Assembly (NCBI GenBank): GCA_011772495.1
Contig: WVZL01000029.1
Span: 556-64,555, forward strand
Length of the DNA stretch: 64,000 bases
Direction of reading: 5' to 3'
Source: Candidatus Aminicenantota bacterium
GTDB lineage: Bacteria > Acidobacteriota > Aminicenantia > Aminicenantales > Aminicenantaceae
Positions 24,634 to 33,900 of this stretch are shown here, in pieces. A model generated the notes under the pieces. The model was not told where the DNA came from, searched no databases, and saw only the letters and a list, made by a program, of their open reading frames with translations. The translations under genes and the position numbers were made by a program. Every line of letters begins with the position of its first letter. Position 1 is the stretch's first letter.

Positions 24634-27252
24634 TTAGGAAACTTTACCTGGAAAAGCATTAGTAGAGTTGAGTTTTATTTTCTCCGGCCTCTCCTTCAAC
24701 TGGAATTCAACGTCTTCAGTCATGGCGTGAATGATAACTTTCTTGATAACTCTTTGTCCTTTTTCTCTCCATTCTAGCCAGAGAGGGAAGACAAAAGGCC
24801 CTTGGCGTTGGCGCTGGATGAACTTGAACTTGAGTAGATAACCGTCCTCATTCTTCTGGATAGTATGAGTAGCCTTTATTTCGGGAAGCAGATGGGAATT
24901 GAACCATCCCTCGAAGAACTTTTTCAAGTCTTTCCCTGATATTCTTTCCATGGTGTCGATAAAATCTCTAGTCTTGGCAGCGCTGTACTTATGATCATTA
25001 AAAAATTCCCTCAACCCTCTGAAAAACACCTCTTCCCCGAGAATTTCCATCAACATATTCAGAATGAGAGATGTTTTGTTATAGATAATGCTCTGAAAAG
25101 CATCGAAATCAGAATGGCTGAGGCGAGAGCCCAAGGTAATCGGGCCCCAATTCGACTTCTTCTTTGTCCAGAAATTAAACTTCCTGAGAATATGAGAGAA
25201 TATGCCTTCGCCTCTCTTTTCTCTAATGTAAAGGATAGTCGAGAACTGGGCTAGACCCTCGCTCAACCATTGGTCATGATAGGTCGCCCAGGTCACTCCT
25301 TGACCCCACCATTGATGGGCAATCTCATGGGCAAGGTAGTATTCATCCCAGCGGGAAAGGCTAACCGGACTTTCTCTTTCTCGGTATTTCCTCCCTGAAG
25401 GAAGCCTAGGGAACTCGTCGAGAATGATAAAAGAGGGAGGACTGTGTCCTCCAGATTGAGTCCAGTATCTCTGGACAATGCTGAGTCTTCCGTAAGGATT
25501 AGGGCCGAAGCGAGCTTGGTAGAAGTCAAGGATATCTCTAGCCCTTTCTAAAACTTCCCTTTCCTGAAAGCTACGGTTGGAGGACACAAATATGTCAACC
25601 GGAGAAGATTCTGGATTCCCGATGGCTTTGGAAAACTTGCCCACGATGAAGGCGAGGTATTTAACGGGATACAACGTCTCAAATACATAAACAGAATTGC
25701 CCACTTTTTCAATTTCTTCGACTCTATCCACTTCTTCTAATCTTCCGTATTCTATCAACTTTCCGGTAGCCACACAGCTGTATTCCGGGGGAATAATGAT
25801 TTTTAATCGAGCCTCAAAGTAGTCCGTATCTGAAGGCGCCGGATACCAGTAGGCCAATTGACTGAAGAGATAGGTGCGGTACCTTAGCGGAACCTCAATC
25901 TTCTTTCTGATAATCTGTGTCTGGGCGACGACATCAGTGGCGGGTTCTGGAAGTTTTAATCTTCCGCGATAGAATATTTCGATCCTATAAGAATCCAGAT
26001 GGGAAGCAGGCTGGACAGGATAGACATACAGGTATTTCCGCAATTTGTCCTGAGCGTAAAAAAGCTCATTTTTTTCTTCGTCAAAAATGCGGAGAATCTG
26101 GAGTTGAGGATTGAGTTTAAACTTTATGCTGTCCAGACTTCCGACTTTTGATGATATTTCAACCGAAGCCTTGCCAGAGAGATAAGAAATTTTAGGATTA
26201 AAATCGATATCGATCTTATAGCTTTCGATGTCATACTTCTGTCCAAAAGAAATGAATAATTTCTTCTTTCCTTCCTCCGGGGGAGAATAGAGACTGATCA
26301 GCTTTTCCTTTTTTATATTGATGAGGGTCACTTTGTCTTGAGCAAAGGGAGAATATATATAAGTCAAAGGATCGCTATCATCTCCTTTAAACTCGAAGAT
26401 CGCCTGTTCGTCTTTCGGGACAAAAGAAAGAAGTTCCTTATTGAGGGAATTTTCAATCGCTAAAGAACTCGGATAGTGCCTACTAAATATGGACTGGGCC
26501 TTGTCTATTTCCGCCTGCGAGATTGGTCTTGAATTCTTGATCGAGGCCTGGGTAATGCTGATGTTATTGCGGAAAAAGCTATTAGAGAACCTAAGGTAGG
26601 CGTAATCTAGGCTTTTCTGGAGAATTTTACTTTTGTAGATTAACTCTAGCTGATGTTGTTCCCTGGGAAGAGAAGGAGAAAAGGTCAGAAAGCCTTTTCC
26701 GATGACAACAAGAGCTGTTTCTAATCCCGGAACATTATCATAGAAAATAACTGCCTCTTGAAAAGAGAGTTCAATGTCCACATGTCTAACCTTAAAAAAC
26801 CTGACTCTTTCGACTCTGTCTGAAGGAATCTTGATCTTATACAGGCTTTTAAGCTCTCCCACAACGTCTTTTTTCTCTATCTGCCACCCCTTGTTCATTT
26901 GGGATAAGAGTAACCTCCAGGTTTCGATCATGGCTGAATAATCATTTTCATAGAGCACTTGAAAATAAGCTGTGACTCGTTCTCCTTTTTGAACATCTTT
27001 GCTAGCTTTGTGAAAAGTGATCTTATCTATCCCATAAATATTGAGTTTGTCTTCCAAAGCAGCCTTCTCTACTCCTCTAATAGCAGGAACAAAGGCCTCC
27101 AGATAAGCTGAAATATCTTGGTTCTCTAGATGGTTCTGAACCTGCAAGATGAACTCATCAAGGCTCTGTTCTTGGGCAGAAACAGGAGGAATAAACAAAG
27201 AAAAGAAGAAAAAAAACAGGAAAATGATTCTCAAAAAGAATTTGGCTCTCAC
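24634..27252 (-). CDS. secreted M1-family (gluzincin) metallopeptidase
   Basis: 872 residues with a signal peptide (about 1-26, ending PPVSAQE). A long N-terminal region of about 330 residues has no domain I recognise; then follow the M1 beta-sheet domain (about 340-540) and the gluzincin catalytic domain with the zinc site HEIAH (His642, Glu643, His646) and the third ligand Glu665 (LSEGLAQ), spacing as in M1. Catalytic Tyr is likely in the region about 720-740. The aminopeptidase GAMEN motif, which binds the free N-terminus, appears to be replaced by SGGHSPPSFIIL near residue 620, so exopeptidase action is uncertain. Located in periplasm or outside. The gene is alone, behind a sigma-54-type promoter, so expression probably depends on an NtrC-type activator. 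Confidence 0.85.
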   Translation of the reverse strand: MRAKFFLRIIFLFFFFFSLFIPPVSAQEQSLDEFILQVQNHLENQDISAYLEAFVPAIRGVEKAALEDKLNIYGIDKITFHKASKDVQKGERVTAYFQVLYENDYSAMIETWRLLLSQMNKGWQIEKKDVVGELKSLYKIKIPSDRVERVRFFKVRHVDIELSFQEAVIFYDNVPGLETALVVIGKGFLTFSPSLPREQHQLELIYKSKILQKSLDYAYLRFSNSFFRNNISITQASIKNSRPISQAEIDKAQSIFSRHYPSSLAIENSLNKELLSFVPKDEQAIFEFKGDDSDPLTYIYSPFAQDKVTLINIKKEKLISLYSPPEEGKKKLFISFGQKYDIESYKIDIDFNPKISYLSGKASVEISSKVGSLDSIKFKLNPQLQILRIFDEEKNELFYAQDKLRKYLYVYPVQPASHLDSYRIEIFYRGRLKLPEPATDVVAQTQIIRKKIEVPLRYRTYLFSQLAYWYPAPSDTDYFEARLKIIIPPEYSCVATGKLIEYGRLEEVDRVEEIEKVGNSVYVFETLYPVKYLAFIVGKFSKAIGNPESSPVDIFVSSNRSFQEREVLERARDILDFYQARFGPNPYGRLSIVQRYWTQSGGHSPPSFIILDEFPRLPSGRKYRERESPVSLSRWDEYYLAHEIAHQWWGQGVTWATYHDQWLSEGLAQFSTILYIREKRGEGIFSHILRKFNFWTKKKSNWGPITLGSRLSHSDFDAFQSIIYNKTSLILNMLMEILGEEVFFRGLREFFNDHKYSAAKTRDFIDTMERISGKDLKKFFEGWFNSHLLPEIKATHTIQKNEDGYLLKFKFIQRQRQGPFVFPLWLEWREKGQRVIKKVIIHAMTEDVEFQLKERPEKIKLNSTNAFPGKVS

Positions 27253-27334
27253 TTTATTATTCTATCAAAAATTCTTATGAATCAAAATCTCTAATCCTTC
27301 AGGCCCTTCAAACAATGTCTCCCCTATCCTTAGA

Positions 27335-27349
27335 GCATGATTCGTGCCA
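27335..27349 (-). promoter_or_regulatory. sigma-54 (-24/-12) promoter for the M1 peptidase
   Basis: The minus strand reads TGGCACGAATCATGC (complement of 27349-27335). The sigma-54 consensus is TGGCACG-N4-TTGCA/T; this matches at all but one base with exact GG-N10-GC spacing. Start of transcription would be near 27322, about 70 bases before the peptidase ATG at 27252. The 299-base gap between peptidase and glnA has room for upstream activator sites; I could not pick out a clear palindrome. Confidence 0.75.
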
Positions 27350-27551
27350 AACAAGAGAGGAGAAATATCTTTCGCCGTTAATTGGATAAAAAGTATTATT
27401 ACTCAAGAAAGGCTGGAAGAAATGTTTACAAAATGTAAAGAAAAATTACAGAGTCTAGTCGACAACCTTGGGTGGCGAAGCTTGGCCATCTCGAAAAAAT
27501 ATGGTCAAGCGGACCATAGCGTAGCCATCCTTCCCATTAAATTTTCCAGTT

Positions 27552-28961
27552 TCACAGAAATGGAAGATATTTTCTTATTTCATATTCACTGACTTGCTTG
27601 TCAAACTCTTTGGAGACATTCGAGCTGTACTCTTCAATCTCCCATTTCTTGTTAGCCAAGAATTGATGAAAGATATGGTCTCCCAAAACTTCTTGGAGCA
27701 GAGTGCTTTTTTTCATGGTTTTTAAAGCTTCCAATAAATTTCCGGGAAGCGTCTTTATCTCGAATTTTTTCTGTCGAGAGTTACTCATCTCATAGATGTT
27801 TTCTTCAATCGGATCTGGCACGAGGTATTCCTTTTGAATACCCCTCAGACCAGCCATGAACATCGAGGCAAAAGCCAGATAAAGGTTGCATGAAGGATCA
27901 GGAGACCTCAATTCTATCCGAGTTGCATTCTCCTTTCCCGGCTGGTATTCAGGAACCCGAATGTAGGCGGACCTGTTTCGCTGCCCCCAGGCAATATACA
28001 CTGGAGCTTCATAACCTTCGATCAGGCGCTTGTAGGAGTTAACCCACTGACTCAGAACTGCGGATATCTCCCGGCCATGAACTATCAATCCCGCCATGTA
28101 ACGGCGAGCAGCTTCGGAGAGATGAAAGCTGTCTTTTTCATCAAAGAAAATGTTTTTTCCATCTCTCCATAAAGATTGATGAATATGCATCCCGCTTCCA
28201 TTCTGTCCGTTCAAGGGCTTGGGCATGAAAGTAGCATATAAATCATGCATCCTGGCCACCTTTTTCACAACATATCGAAATAGCATGCAGGTATCGGACA
28301 TCTCCAGGGCGCTGTTATACTGGAGATCGATCTCATGCTGTCCAAAAGCCACTTCATGGTGGTCGTATTCTGCTTCGATTCCCATTTTTTTCAACAGGAG
28401 CTGAATTTCTTTGCGAATTTCTCCGTGCTTTCCGCCGAAGAAATAACCTCCCTCATCCTGCGGAACGGCTTCTTTGTTATCGGGAAAGATGAAAAACTCC
28501 AGCTCGGGTCCGAGTTTGAGGTCTTCGATATTGAATTCTTTTCTTGCTTTCTCCAAGACTTTTTTCAAGACATAGCGGGAGTCACCTTCATAATGCTTGC
28601 CCTCTGGTGTCAGGATATCCCCGAACATAATACCTTCTCTCCAGTGAGTCTCTTCATAAAAACCCCGATAGACCCAAGGAAGAACTCTGAATGTTTGAGG
28701 ATCAGGTTTGATGACCAAATCACTCTCTTCTATTCTTACAAAGCCTGCTACCGAAGAGCCATCAAATCCTTTTCCATCTTGAAAGGTCTTCGCCAGCTCA
28801 GCCTTGGGAAAGGAAAACTCCATGGGCCTTCCTAGAATATCAGGAAACATGACCCGCACAAACTCAATCTGGCTAGAGGGCTCAAGAACAGCTTTCAAGA
28901 CGTCTTCTTCGTTTTGGTATCCGAATCCCTTGATTTGAGGTTCAATCCTATCATTCGCCAT
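27552..28961 (-). CDS. glnA: glutamine synthetase type I (GSI-alpha-like)
   Basis: 469 residues. Makes glutamine from glutamate, ammonia and ATP in the cytoplasm as a dodecamer. Motifs of GSI are present: FDGSSVAGFVRI near residue 52 (a variant of the D-G-S-S latch), NGQNGSGMHIHQSLW near 235, RLIEGYEAPVYIAWGQRNRSA near 295 and ELRSPDPSCNLYLAFASM near 335. The region equivalent to the adenylylation site reads NIYEMS, as in GSI-alpha rather than the NLYDLP of adenylylated GSI-beta, so control is likely by feedback or repression. The ATG at 28961 is chosen because AAAGGAGG lies just before it; the frame is open to 28991. It diverges from an Lrp/AsnC regulator that may control it. Confidence 0.95.
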   Translation of the reverse strand: MANDRIEPQIKGFGYQNEEDVLKAVLEPSSQIEFVRVMFPDILGRPMEFSFPKAELAKTFQDGKGFDGSSVAGFVRIEESDLVIKPDPQTFRVLPWVYRGFYEETHWREGIMFGDILTPEGKHYEGDSRYVLKKVLEKARKEFNIEDLKLGPELEFFIFPDNKEAVPQDEGGYFFGGKHGEIRKEIQLLLKKMGIEAEYDHHEVAFGQHEIDLQYNSALEMSDTCMLFRYVVKKVARMHDLYATFMPKPLNGQNGSGMHIHQSLWRDGKNIFFDEKDSFHLSEAARRYMAGLIVHGREISAVLSQWVNSYKRLIEGYEAPVYIAWGQRNRSAYIRVPEYQPGKENATRIELRSPDPSCNLYLAFASMFMAGLRGIQKEYLVPDPIEENIYEMSNSRQKKFEIKTLPGNLLEALKTMKKSTLLQEVLGDHIFHQFLANKKWEIEEYSSNVSKEFDKQVSEYEIRKYLPFL

Positions 28962-29136
28962 TTTTCCTCCTTTCATCTTTTGCTTAGACAATTTGATTTT
29001 CTCTTGACCTTAGGCCGCGAATTTTCTATCATTAACCGTGAATAAAGAAAAAGCGATATTTTCATTAGTCTTTTTTATTACAAAATATCTTTATATTTGT
29101 CAATCAAATATTTAATAAAAAATATAAACGTTATAT

Positions 29137-29160
29137 AATTGTTAAAAATTAACGACAATT
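29137..29160. promoter_or_regulatory. imperfect palindrome in the glnA-lrp divergent region, candidate operator
   Basis: AATTGTTAAAAATTAACGAC-AATT: the ends AATTGT (29137-29142) and ACAATT (29155-29160) are inverted copies, with GTTAA/TTAAC inside. It lies 16 bases before the Lrp-type start codon, overlapping a TATAAT-like -10 (29134-29139). Lrp/AsnC regulators often bind AT-rich palindromes in their own promoter, so autoregulation is plausible. Confidence 0.45.
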
Positions 29161-29175
29161 ACCAGGAGGAGAGTC

Positions 29176-29619
29176 ATGATTGATGAGCTGGATAGAAAGA
29201 TTATTCGTGTCCTGAACCAGAATGCCCGCAAGAGTTTTAGGGAGGTGGCTAAGGAAGTCGGGACCTCTGTAACAGCAGTCATAAATCAGGTGAAAAAGCT
29301 TGAAGATTCAAAAGTGATAAAGGGATACATCCCTGTCATAGATGCAGAATACTTTGGCTTTAAGCTTATTGCCATCATCGCCCTGCGCATTTCGAAGGGA
29401 AAGTTGCTGGAGACCCAAGAGAAAATATCTGAGGATCCGCATGTCATGGCAGTCTATGATATTACCGGAGAATGGGACTCCTTAGTTATCGGTTATTTCA
29501 AAGACCGAGATGACCTCAACAGATTTATCAAGAATTTGCTCTCCCTCCGCTATATAGACAGGACCATAACCCACCTTGTCTTGAACGTGGTTAAAGAAGA
29601 AAGGCGAATTCTTGTCTAA
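29176..29619 (+). CDS. Lrp/AsnC-family transcriptional regulator
   Basis: 147 residues. N-terminal winged helix-turn-helix (about 3-60; LDRKIIRVLNQNARKSFREV then KEVGTSVTAVINQVKKLE) and a C-terminal RAM domain (about 68-142) with the G-x-Y/W-D motif (DITGEWDSLVIGYFKDRDDL) that forms the effector pocket. Such proteins sense amino acids and control amino-acid metabolism. Strong ribosome site (AGGAGGAGAGTCATG). Divergent from glnA and just upstream of the electron-bifurcating/GltB-like locus, it is a good candidate regulator of nitrogen metabolism here. Confidence 0.92.
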   Translation: MIDELDRKIIRVLNQNARKSFREVAKEVGTSVTAVINQVKKLEDSKVIKGYIPVIDAEYFGFKLIAIIALRISKGKLLETQEKISEDPHVMAVYDITGEWDSLVIGYFKDRDDLNRFIKNLLSLRYIDRTITHLVLNVVKEERRILV

Positions 29620-29626
29620 ACGTAGC

Positions 29627-29656
29627 TTGACAGAATAAAGTAATCTGCCATAATCT
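29627..29656 (+). promoter_or_regulatory. sigma-70 promoter of speD
   Basis: TTGACA (29627-29632), 18-base spacer, TAATCT (29651-29656). Start near 29663; the ribosome site AAGGAG and ATG (29685) follow. It begins eight bases after the stop of the Lrp-type gene. Confidence 0.65.
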
Positions 29657-29684
29657 ACTCATTCAGCCCAAGGAGTACTCAATA

Positions 29685-30152
29685 ATGGCCAAGAAAACCC
29701 ATGGTTCTTTAGGTCATCATTATATTGTCGAGGCTTCAGAGTGCGATCCGAAAATTATCGGCAGTGTAGAAAAAGTCCAACAGATATTGGTCAAGGCTGC
29801 TGAGGAAGCAGGAGCCCAAGTCTGGTCGATCTCATTCAGCAAATTTCCTCCCAAAGGAGTCAGTGGCGTGGCGGTGATCTCTGAGTCTCATATTTCGACT
29901 CATACCTGGCCTGAATATAAATATGCAGCATTCGATATCTACACTTGTGGAGATGCTATAGATCCTGAAAAAGCCGTGACTTATGTTCTGGAAGCTTTCG
30001 GAGCGTCTACCTCTCACATCACTGAAATAACCCGTGGACTTGACGAGGGGGATAAGATCTATTTCCACAGCTTCATAACCTGGGAAGAAGATTTTGAAAA
30101 AGAAGAAAAAAAAGAGAAGGAAAGGCCCAAAAGAAGTTCAAGAAAAAAATGA
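29685..30152 (+). CDS. speD: S-adenosylmethionine decarboxylase proenzyme
   Basis: 155 residues, the short bacterial/archaeal type. Supplies the aminopropyl donor for spermidine. The self-cleavage site E-S-H-I-S-T-H-T-W-P-E lies near residue 65; the serine becomes the pyruvoyl cofactor of the alpha chain, and the following KYAAFDIYTCGD with its cysteine near 86 is the conserved proton-donor region. The C-terminus has an extra lysine/glutamate-rich tail of about 22 residues (EKEEKKEKERPKRSSRKK) not usual in the family. Own promoter and a good ribosome site. No speE next to it. Confidence 0.93.
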   Translation: MAKKTHGSLGHHYIVEASECDPKIIGSVEKVQQILVKAAEEAGAQVWSISFSKFPPKGVSGVAVISESHISTHTWPEYKYAAFDIYTCGDAIDPEKAVTYVLEAFGASTSHITEITRGLDEGDKIYFHSFITWEEDFEKEEKKEKERPKRSSRKK

Positions 30153-30267
30153 AGCCGCTAAAAAGAAAAGAACCAATGAGCCTGCCTTTTATATTATGAC
30201 TATGATCTATAATTTTTTTATTTTTAGTTTTAACAACTCATAAAGGCCTAGTCCTGCTGGAAAATTC

Positions 30268-30297
30268 TTGACAACTGCAATCCATATCTGCTATAAG
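30268..30297 (+). promoter_or_regulatory. sigma-70 promoter of the redox locus
   Basis: TTGACA (30268-30273), 18-base spacer, TATAAG (30292-30297). Start near 30304, which leaves an unusually long leader of about 214 bases before the TTG start at 30518. Confidence 0.65.
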
Positions 30298-30303
30298 AGT
30301 CCG

Positions 30304-30517
30304 TTAATAAATAAAAATTTTTCATAATTTTTTTATTTTAAAGGAGGCCTAATAAATACATCACTATCCCCTTCTCTCCTTTATTTATCTAAAGAATCCA
30401 GCTACATACAAACCTTCTTTATAGAAATAGAAGAGAGAAGAGGTAACTAAGACAATCTTTTCCTTCGATCTTCGCATGATGTTATTCTAATTTTATAAAA
30501 AGGCTGGAGGGAAATCA
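30304..30517 (+). promoter_or_regulatory. long AT-rich leader of the redox locus with hairpin
   Basis: About 214 bases without a gene. It contains an orphan Shine-Dalgarno (AAAGGAGG near 30341) not followed by a start codon at useful distance, and an inverted repeat CTTCTCTC (30371-30378) / GAGAGAAG (30433-30440) whose flanks (TTTATTT / AAATA) extend the pairing. A regulatory RNA element is possible; no known riboswitch is recognised. Confidence 0.4.
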
Positions 30518-30988
30518 TTGGCTGTAGAGATTCAAAAAGTCAAATCTTTCATAGCAAGATATAAAAACGAAAAAAAAGCATTAATCTCCATACTGCAGGA
30601 TATTCAGGCTGAATATAATTATCTCCCTCAAGAAACATTGAGAGCTGTTGCAGAATGCCTAAACATTCCTCTTATCGATATCATAGGTGTAGCAACCTTT
30701 TATCGTACTTTCAGCCTTAAACCAAGGGGGAAACATCTCATTACGGTTTGCTCGGGAACAGCTTGTCACGTAAGGGGAGGGCTTAAAATTCTGAACGAAT
30801 TTGAAAAAAAATTAAACATAAAAGCAGGCGAAACCACTAAAGATAGGCAATTTACACTAGAAACTGTTGCTTGTCTGGGATGCTGTGCTATTGGGCCAGT
30901 AGTTGTGGCAGATAATAATTATCATGCCCAAACAAGTATTAGAGCTGTCGACTCAATTCTGAAGAAGTACAGAAAAAGAAAGAAGTAA
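30518..30988 (+). CDS. NuoE/HydC-like [2Fe-2S] thioredoxin-fold subunit, copy 1
   Basis: 156 residues, TTG start after GGAGGG. N-terminal helical bundle (about 5-70) and thioredoxin-like [2Fe-2S] domain with the four ligands C-S-G-T-A-C near 80 and C-L-G-C-C near 120, all present. In complex I, HydABC and Nfn-Stn-type enzymes this subunit partners a NuoF/HydB flavoprotein that oxidises or reduces NAD(H). It is the first gene of the seven-gene redox locus and lies one base before the NuoF-GltD fusion gene. AT-rich like the genes after it, up to about 37.2 kb. Confidence 0.9.
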   Translation: MAVEIQKVKSFIARYKNEKKALISILQDIQAEYNYLPQETLRAVAECLNIPLIDIIGVATFYRTFSLKPRGKHLITVCSGTACHVRGGLKILNEFEKKLNIKAGETTKDRQFTLETVACLGCCAIGPVVVADNNYHAQTSIRAVDSILKKYRKRKK

Positions 30989-30989
30989 G

Positions 30990-33900
30990 ATGAAAAATAC
31001 AAGGAAGATGAAATCAATAAATGATTTAAAAAGAGCTATTAAAACCCAAATCCAAAAAAGAAAGTCCAAAGAGGAATTTATTCTTACAGTTTCTGCTGGA
31101 ACCTGCGGTCGGGCAAGGGGATCGTTTAAAGTAATCAAGGCTTTAAAAAATGCAATAAAGAAAGAAAAGTTAGAAAATGAGGTTAAAATTAAAGTCACCG
31201 GTTGCCATGGTTTCTGTGAGGTTGAACCTAACATCATTATTCATCCCCACAACATTTTCTACCAAAAAGTCGATCCAAAGAACGCCAAAGATATTATTAT
31301 TCAAACTATTTTAAATAATAAAATCATAGACGAACTTTTGTATTCCGATCCAATTACAAAGGAAAAGATTTCGCAGGAAAATAACATTCCTTTTTATAAA
31401 CATCAAACGCGAATTATTCTCGGAGACAATGCCTTAATTGATCCTACCGATATCAACGATTATCTCTCTATCAGGGGATATAGCTCCCTTATCAAAGTAT
31501 TAAGCGAAATATCATCAGAAGAAGTTATTAATATCGTAAAGCAATCTGGTCTTAGAGGAAGAGGAGGAGCAGGTTTCCATACAGGAATGAAGTGGGAATT
31601 CGCAAGAAAAGCAAATGGAAATACAAAATTCATAATCTGTAATGCAGATGAAGGAGATCCTGGAGCCTATATGGACCGCAGTTTATTAGAAGGAAATCCC
31701 CACCGCGTTCTAGAAGGAATGCTCATTGGCGCCTATGCCATAGGAGCAGAAGAAGGTTATATTTATGTTCGAGATGAATACCCTCTGGCTGTAAAACATG
31801 TTTCTTTAGCCATTTCCCAAGCAAAAAAATTGGGACTTTTAGGAAAAAATATTCTTGGAACAGGCTTTAATTTTCAAATCCACATCAGTAAGGGTGCTGG
31901 AGCATTTGTTTGCGGTGAAGAAACAGCCCTAATTTCCTCGATACAAGGAAAAGTAGGCGAACCTCGCCAGCGTCCTCCTTTCCCTGCAGTGAAAGGTTTA
32001 TGGGGTAAGCCAACTAACATCAACAACGTTGAAACCTGGGCAAATATTCCTGTTATTATTGAAAAGGGCGCTGATTGGTTTTCAAAAATTGGTACTAACG
32101 GAAGCAAAGGGACAAAAATATTCTCATTAGTTGGTAAAATAAACAACACGGGACTTGTTGAAGTTCCAATAGGTATAACTTTGCGTGAAATCATATATGA
32201 CATAGGAGGAGGTATTCCAGGTGGAAAGAAATTAAAGGCTGTTCAAACAGGTGGTCCTTCAGGTGGTTGTATACCCGCTAAATTGCTAGATTTACCTGTC
32301 GATTATGAAAGACTTGCTGAGGCAGGAAGTATAATGGGATCAGGTGGCATGATCGTTACGGATGAGAATACATGCATGGTGGATCTGGCCAAATATTTCT
32401 TGAACTTTCTTCGCGATGAATCTTGCGGCAAGTGTCTGAGCTGCCGAGAAGGAATCCGGCGCATGTGGGAAATAGTAACCGGCATCACAGAAGGACGCGC
32501 GACTATGGAACATCTTTATATACTAGAAGGATTAGCCCGGGTAGTCAAAGATGCATCAATGTGCGGACTGGGGCAGACTGCGAGTAACCCTGTTTTGAGC
32601 ACTTTGAGATATTTTAGGGATGAGTATAAGGCTCATATTATAGAAAAATGGTGTCCCGCATTAGTTTGTAAGAGGCTGATACCATCTCCTTGCCAAGATG
32701 CCTGCCCTGTTGGTATAGATGTACCGAGTTATATTGCCTTGATTGCCTGGGGCAAATTCAATGAAGCAGTTGATTTGATTAGAGAAGACAATCCTTTTCC
32801 AGCAATTTGTGGACGCGTATGTAATCATCCATGTGAGTTAAATTGTAAAATGGGCGAATTTGATAGGCCTATTGCCATACATTCACTTAAGCGAACATGT
32901 GCAGATTATGTGCTCAAGCGCGAAGGATATAAGCTACCATCCATACAAAGTAAGAGAGAAGAGAAAGTTGCCATCATCGGATCAGGTCCGGCAGGTTTAA
33001 CGGCTGCTTATTATTTAGCACGATTAGGCTATAGGACCACTGTATTTGAAGCATTGCCAGTAGCAGGCGGGATGTTATCTGTAGGTATCCCATCTTATCG
33101 TTTGCCAAGAGAGATAGTTAAGGCTGAAATTGATGCGATTTGTGACCTTGGAGTTGAAATTAAGGTTAACACAGCGATTGGAAAGGATCTAAGCATGGAT
33201 GACCTCAAACAACAAGGATATAAGGCGATATTCATTGCCACGGGTGCGCATAGATCATTAAAATTGGGATTGTCTGGAGAGGATGGGTTGAAGGGTATTA
33301 TTGACTGTGTAGCTTTCTTAAAAGATGTAAACCTTGGGAACCAGAAAAAACCCGGTGATAAGATTGTTATCATAGGAGACGATTATATTTCTGCAGACGC
33401 TGCTCGAGTATGTAAGCGCCTTGGTTCAAGTGAAGTAAATATAATTTATGGGAGATCAAGGAAAGAGATGCCTTTAGACGACTCTGAAATTGATCAGGCT
33501 TTGGATGAAGGCGTAAAGATTCATTATTTAACTATTCCTAATAAAATCTTAAGCAAAGAGGGAAAAGTAACGGGTCTGCAATGCATTCATACACAAGTTG
33601 GAAAAGCAGATAGTAGAGGTCGGGGAGAACTTATCCCGTTAGAAGGTTCCGAGTTTGTTATTGATGCCGATACAATAATACGAGCAACCGGTCAAGTACC
33701 AGATATTGCCTTTTTAGACCGTAAGTTTGAAATCTCGAGGTGGAATCAAATTGTTGTTGATCCTTATACTCTTCAAACAAATGTATCGGGCGTTTTTGCT
33801 GGTGGCGATGTGGTAACAGGACCTGCAACAGTAATTGAAGCTATAGCAGCTGGAAAAAAGGCAGCTGCATCTATTGATAGCTACATCAAAGAGAAAAAGT

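Noticed and set aside
27344-27592. 82-codon plus-strand frame between the M1 peptidase and glnA
   Set aside because: GTG start without ribosome site, overlaps glnA by 41 bases in the opposite direction, no recognisable domain, and it covers the sigma-54 promoter.
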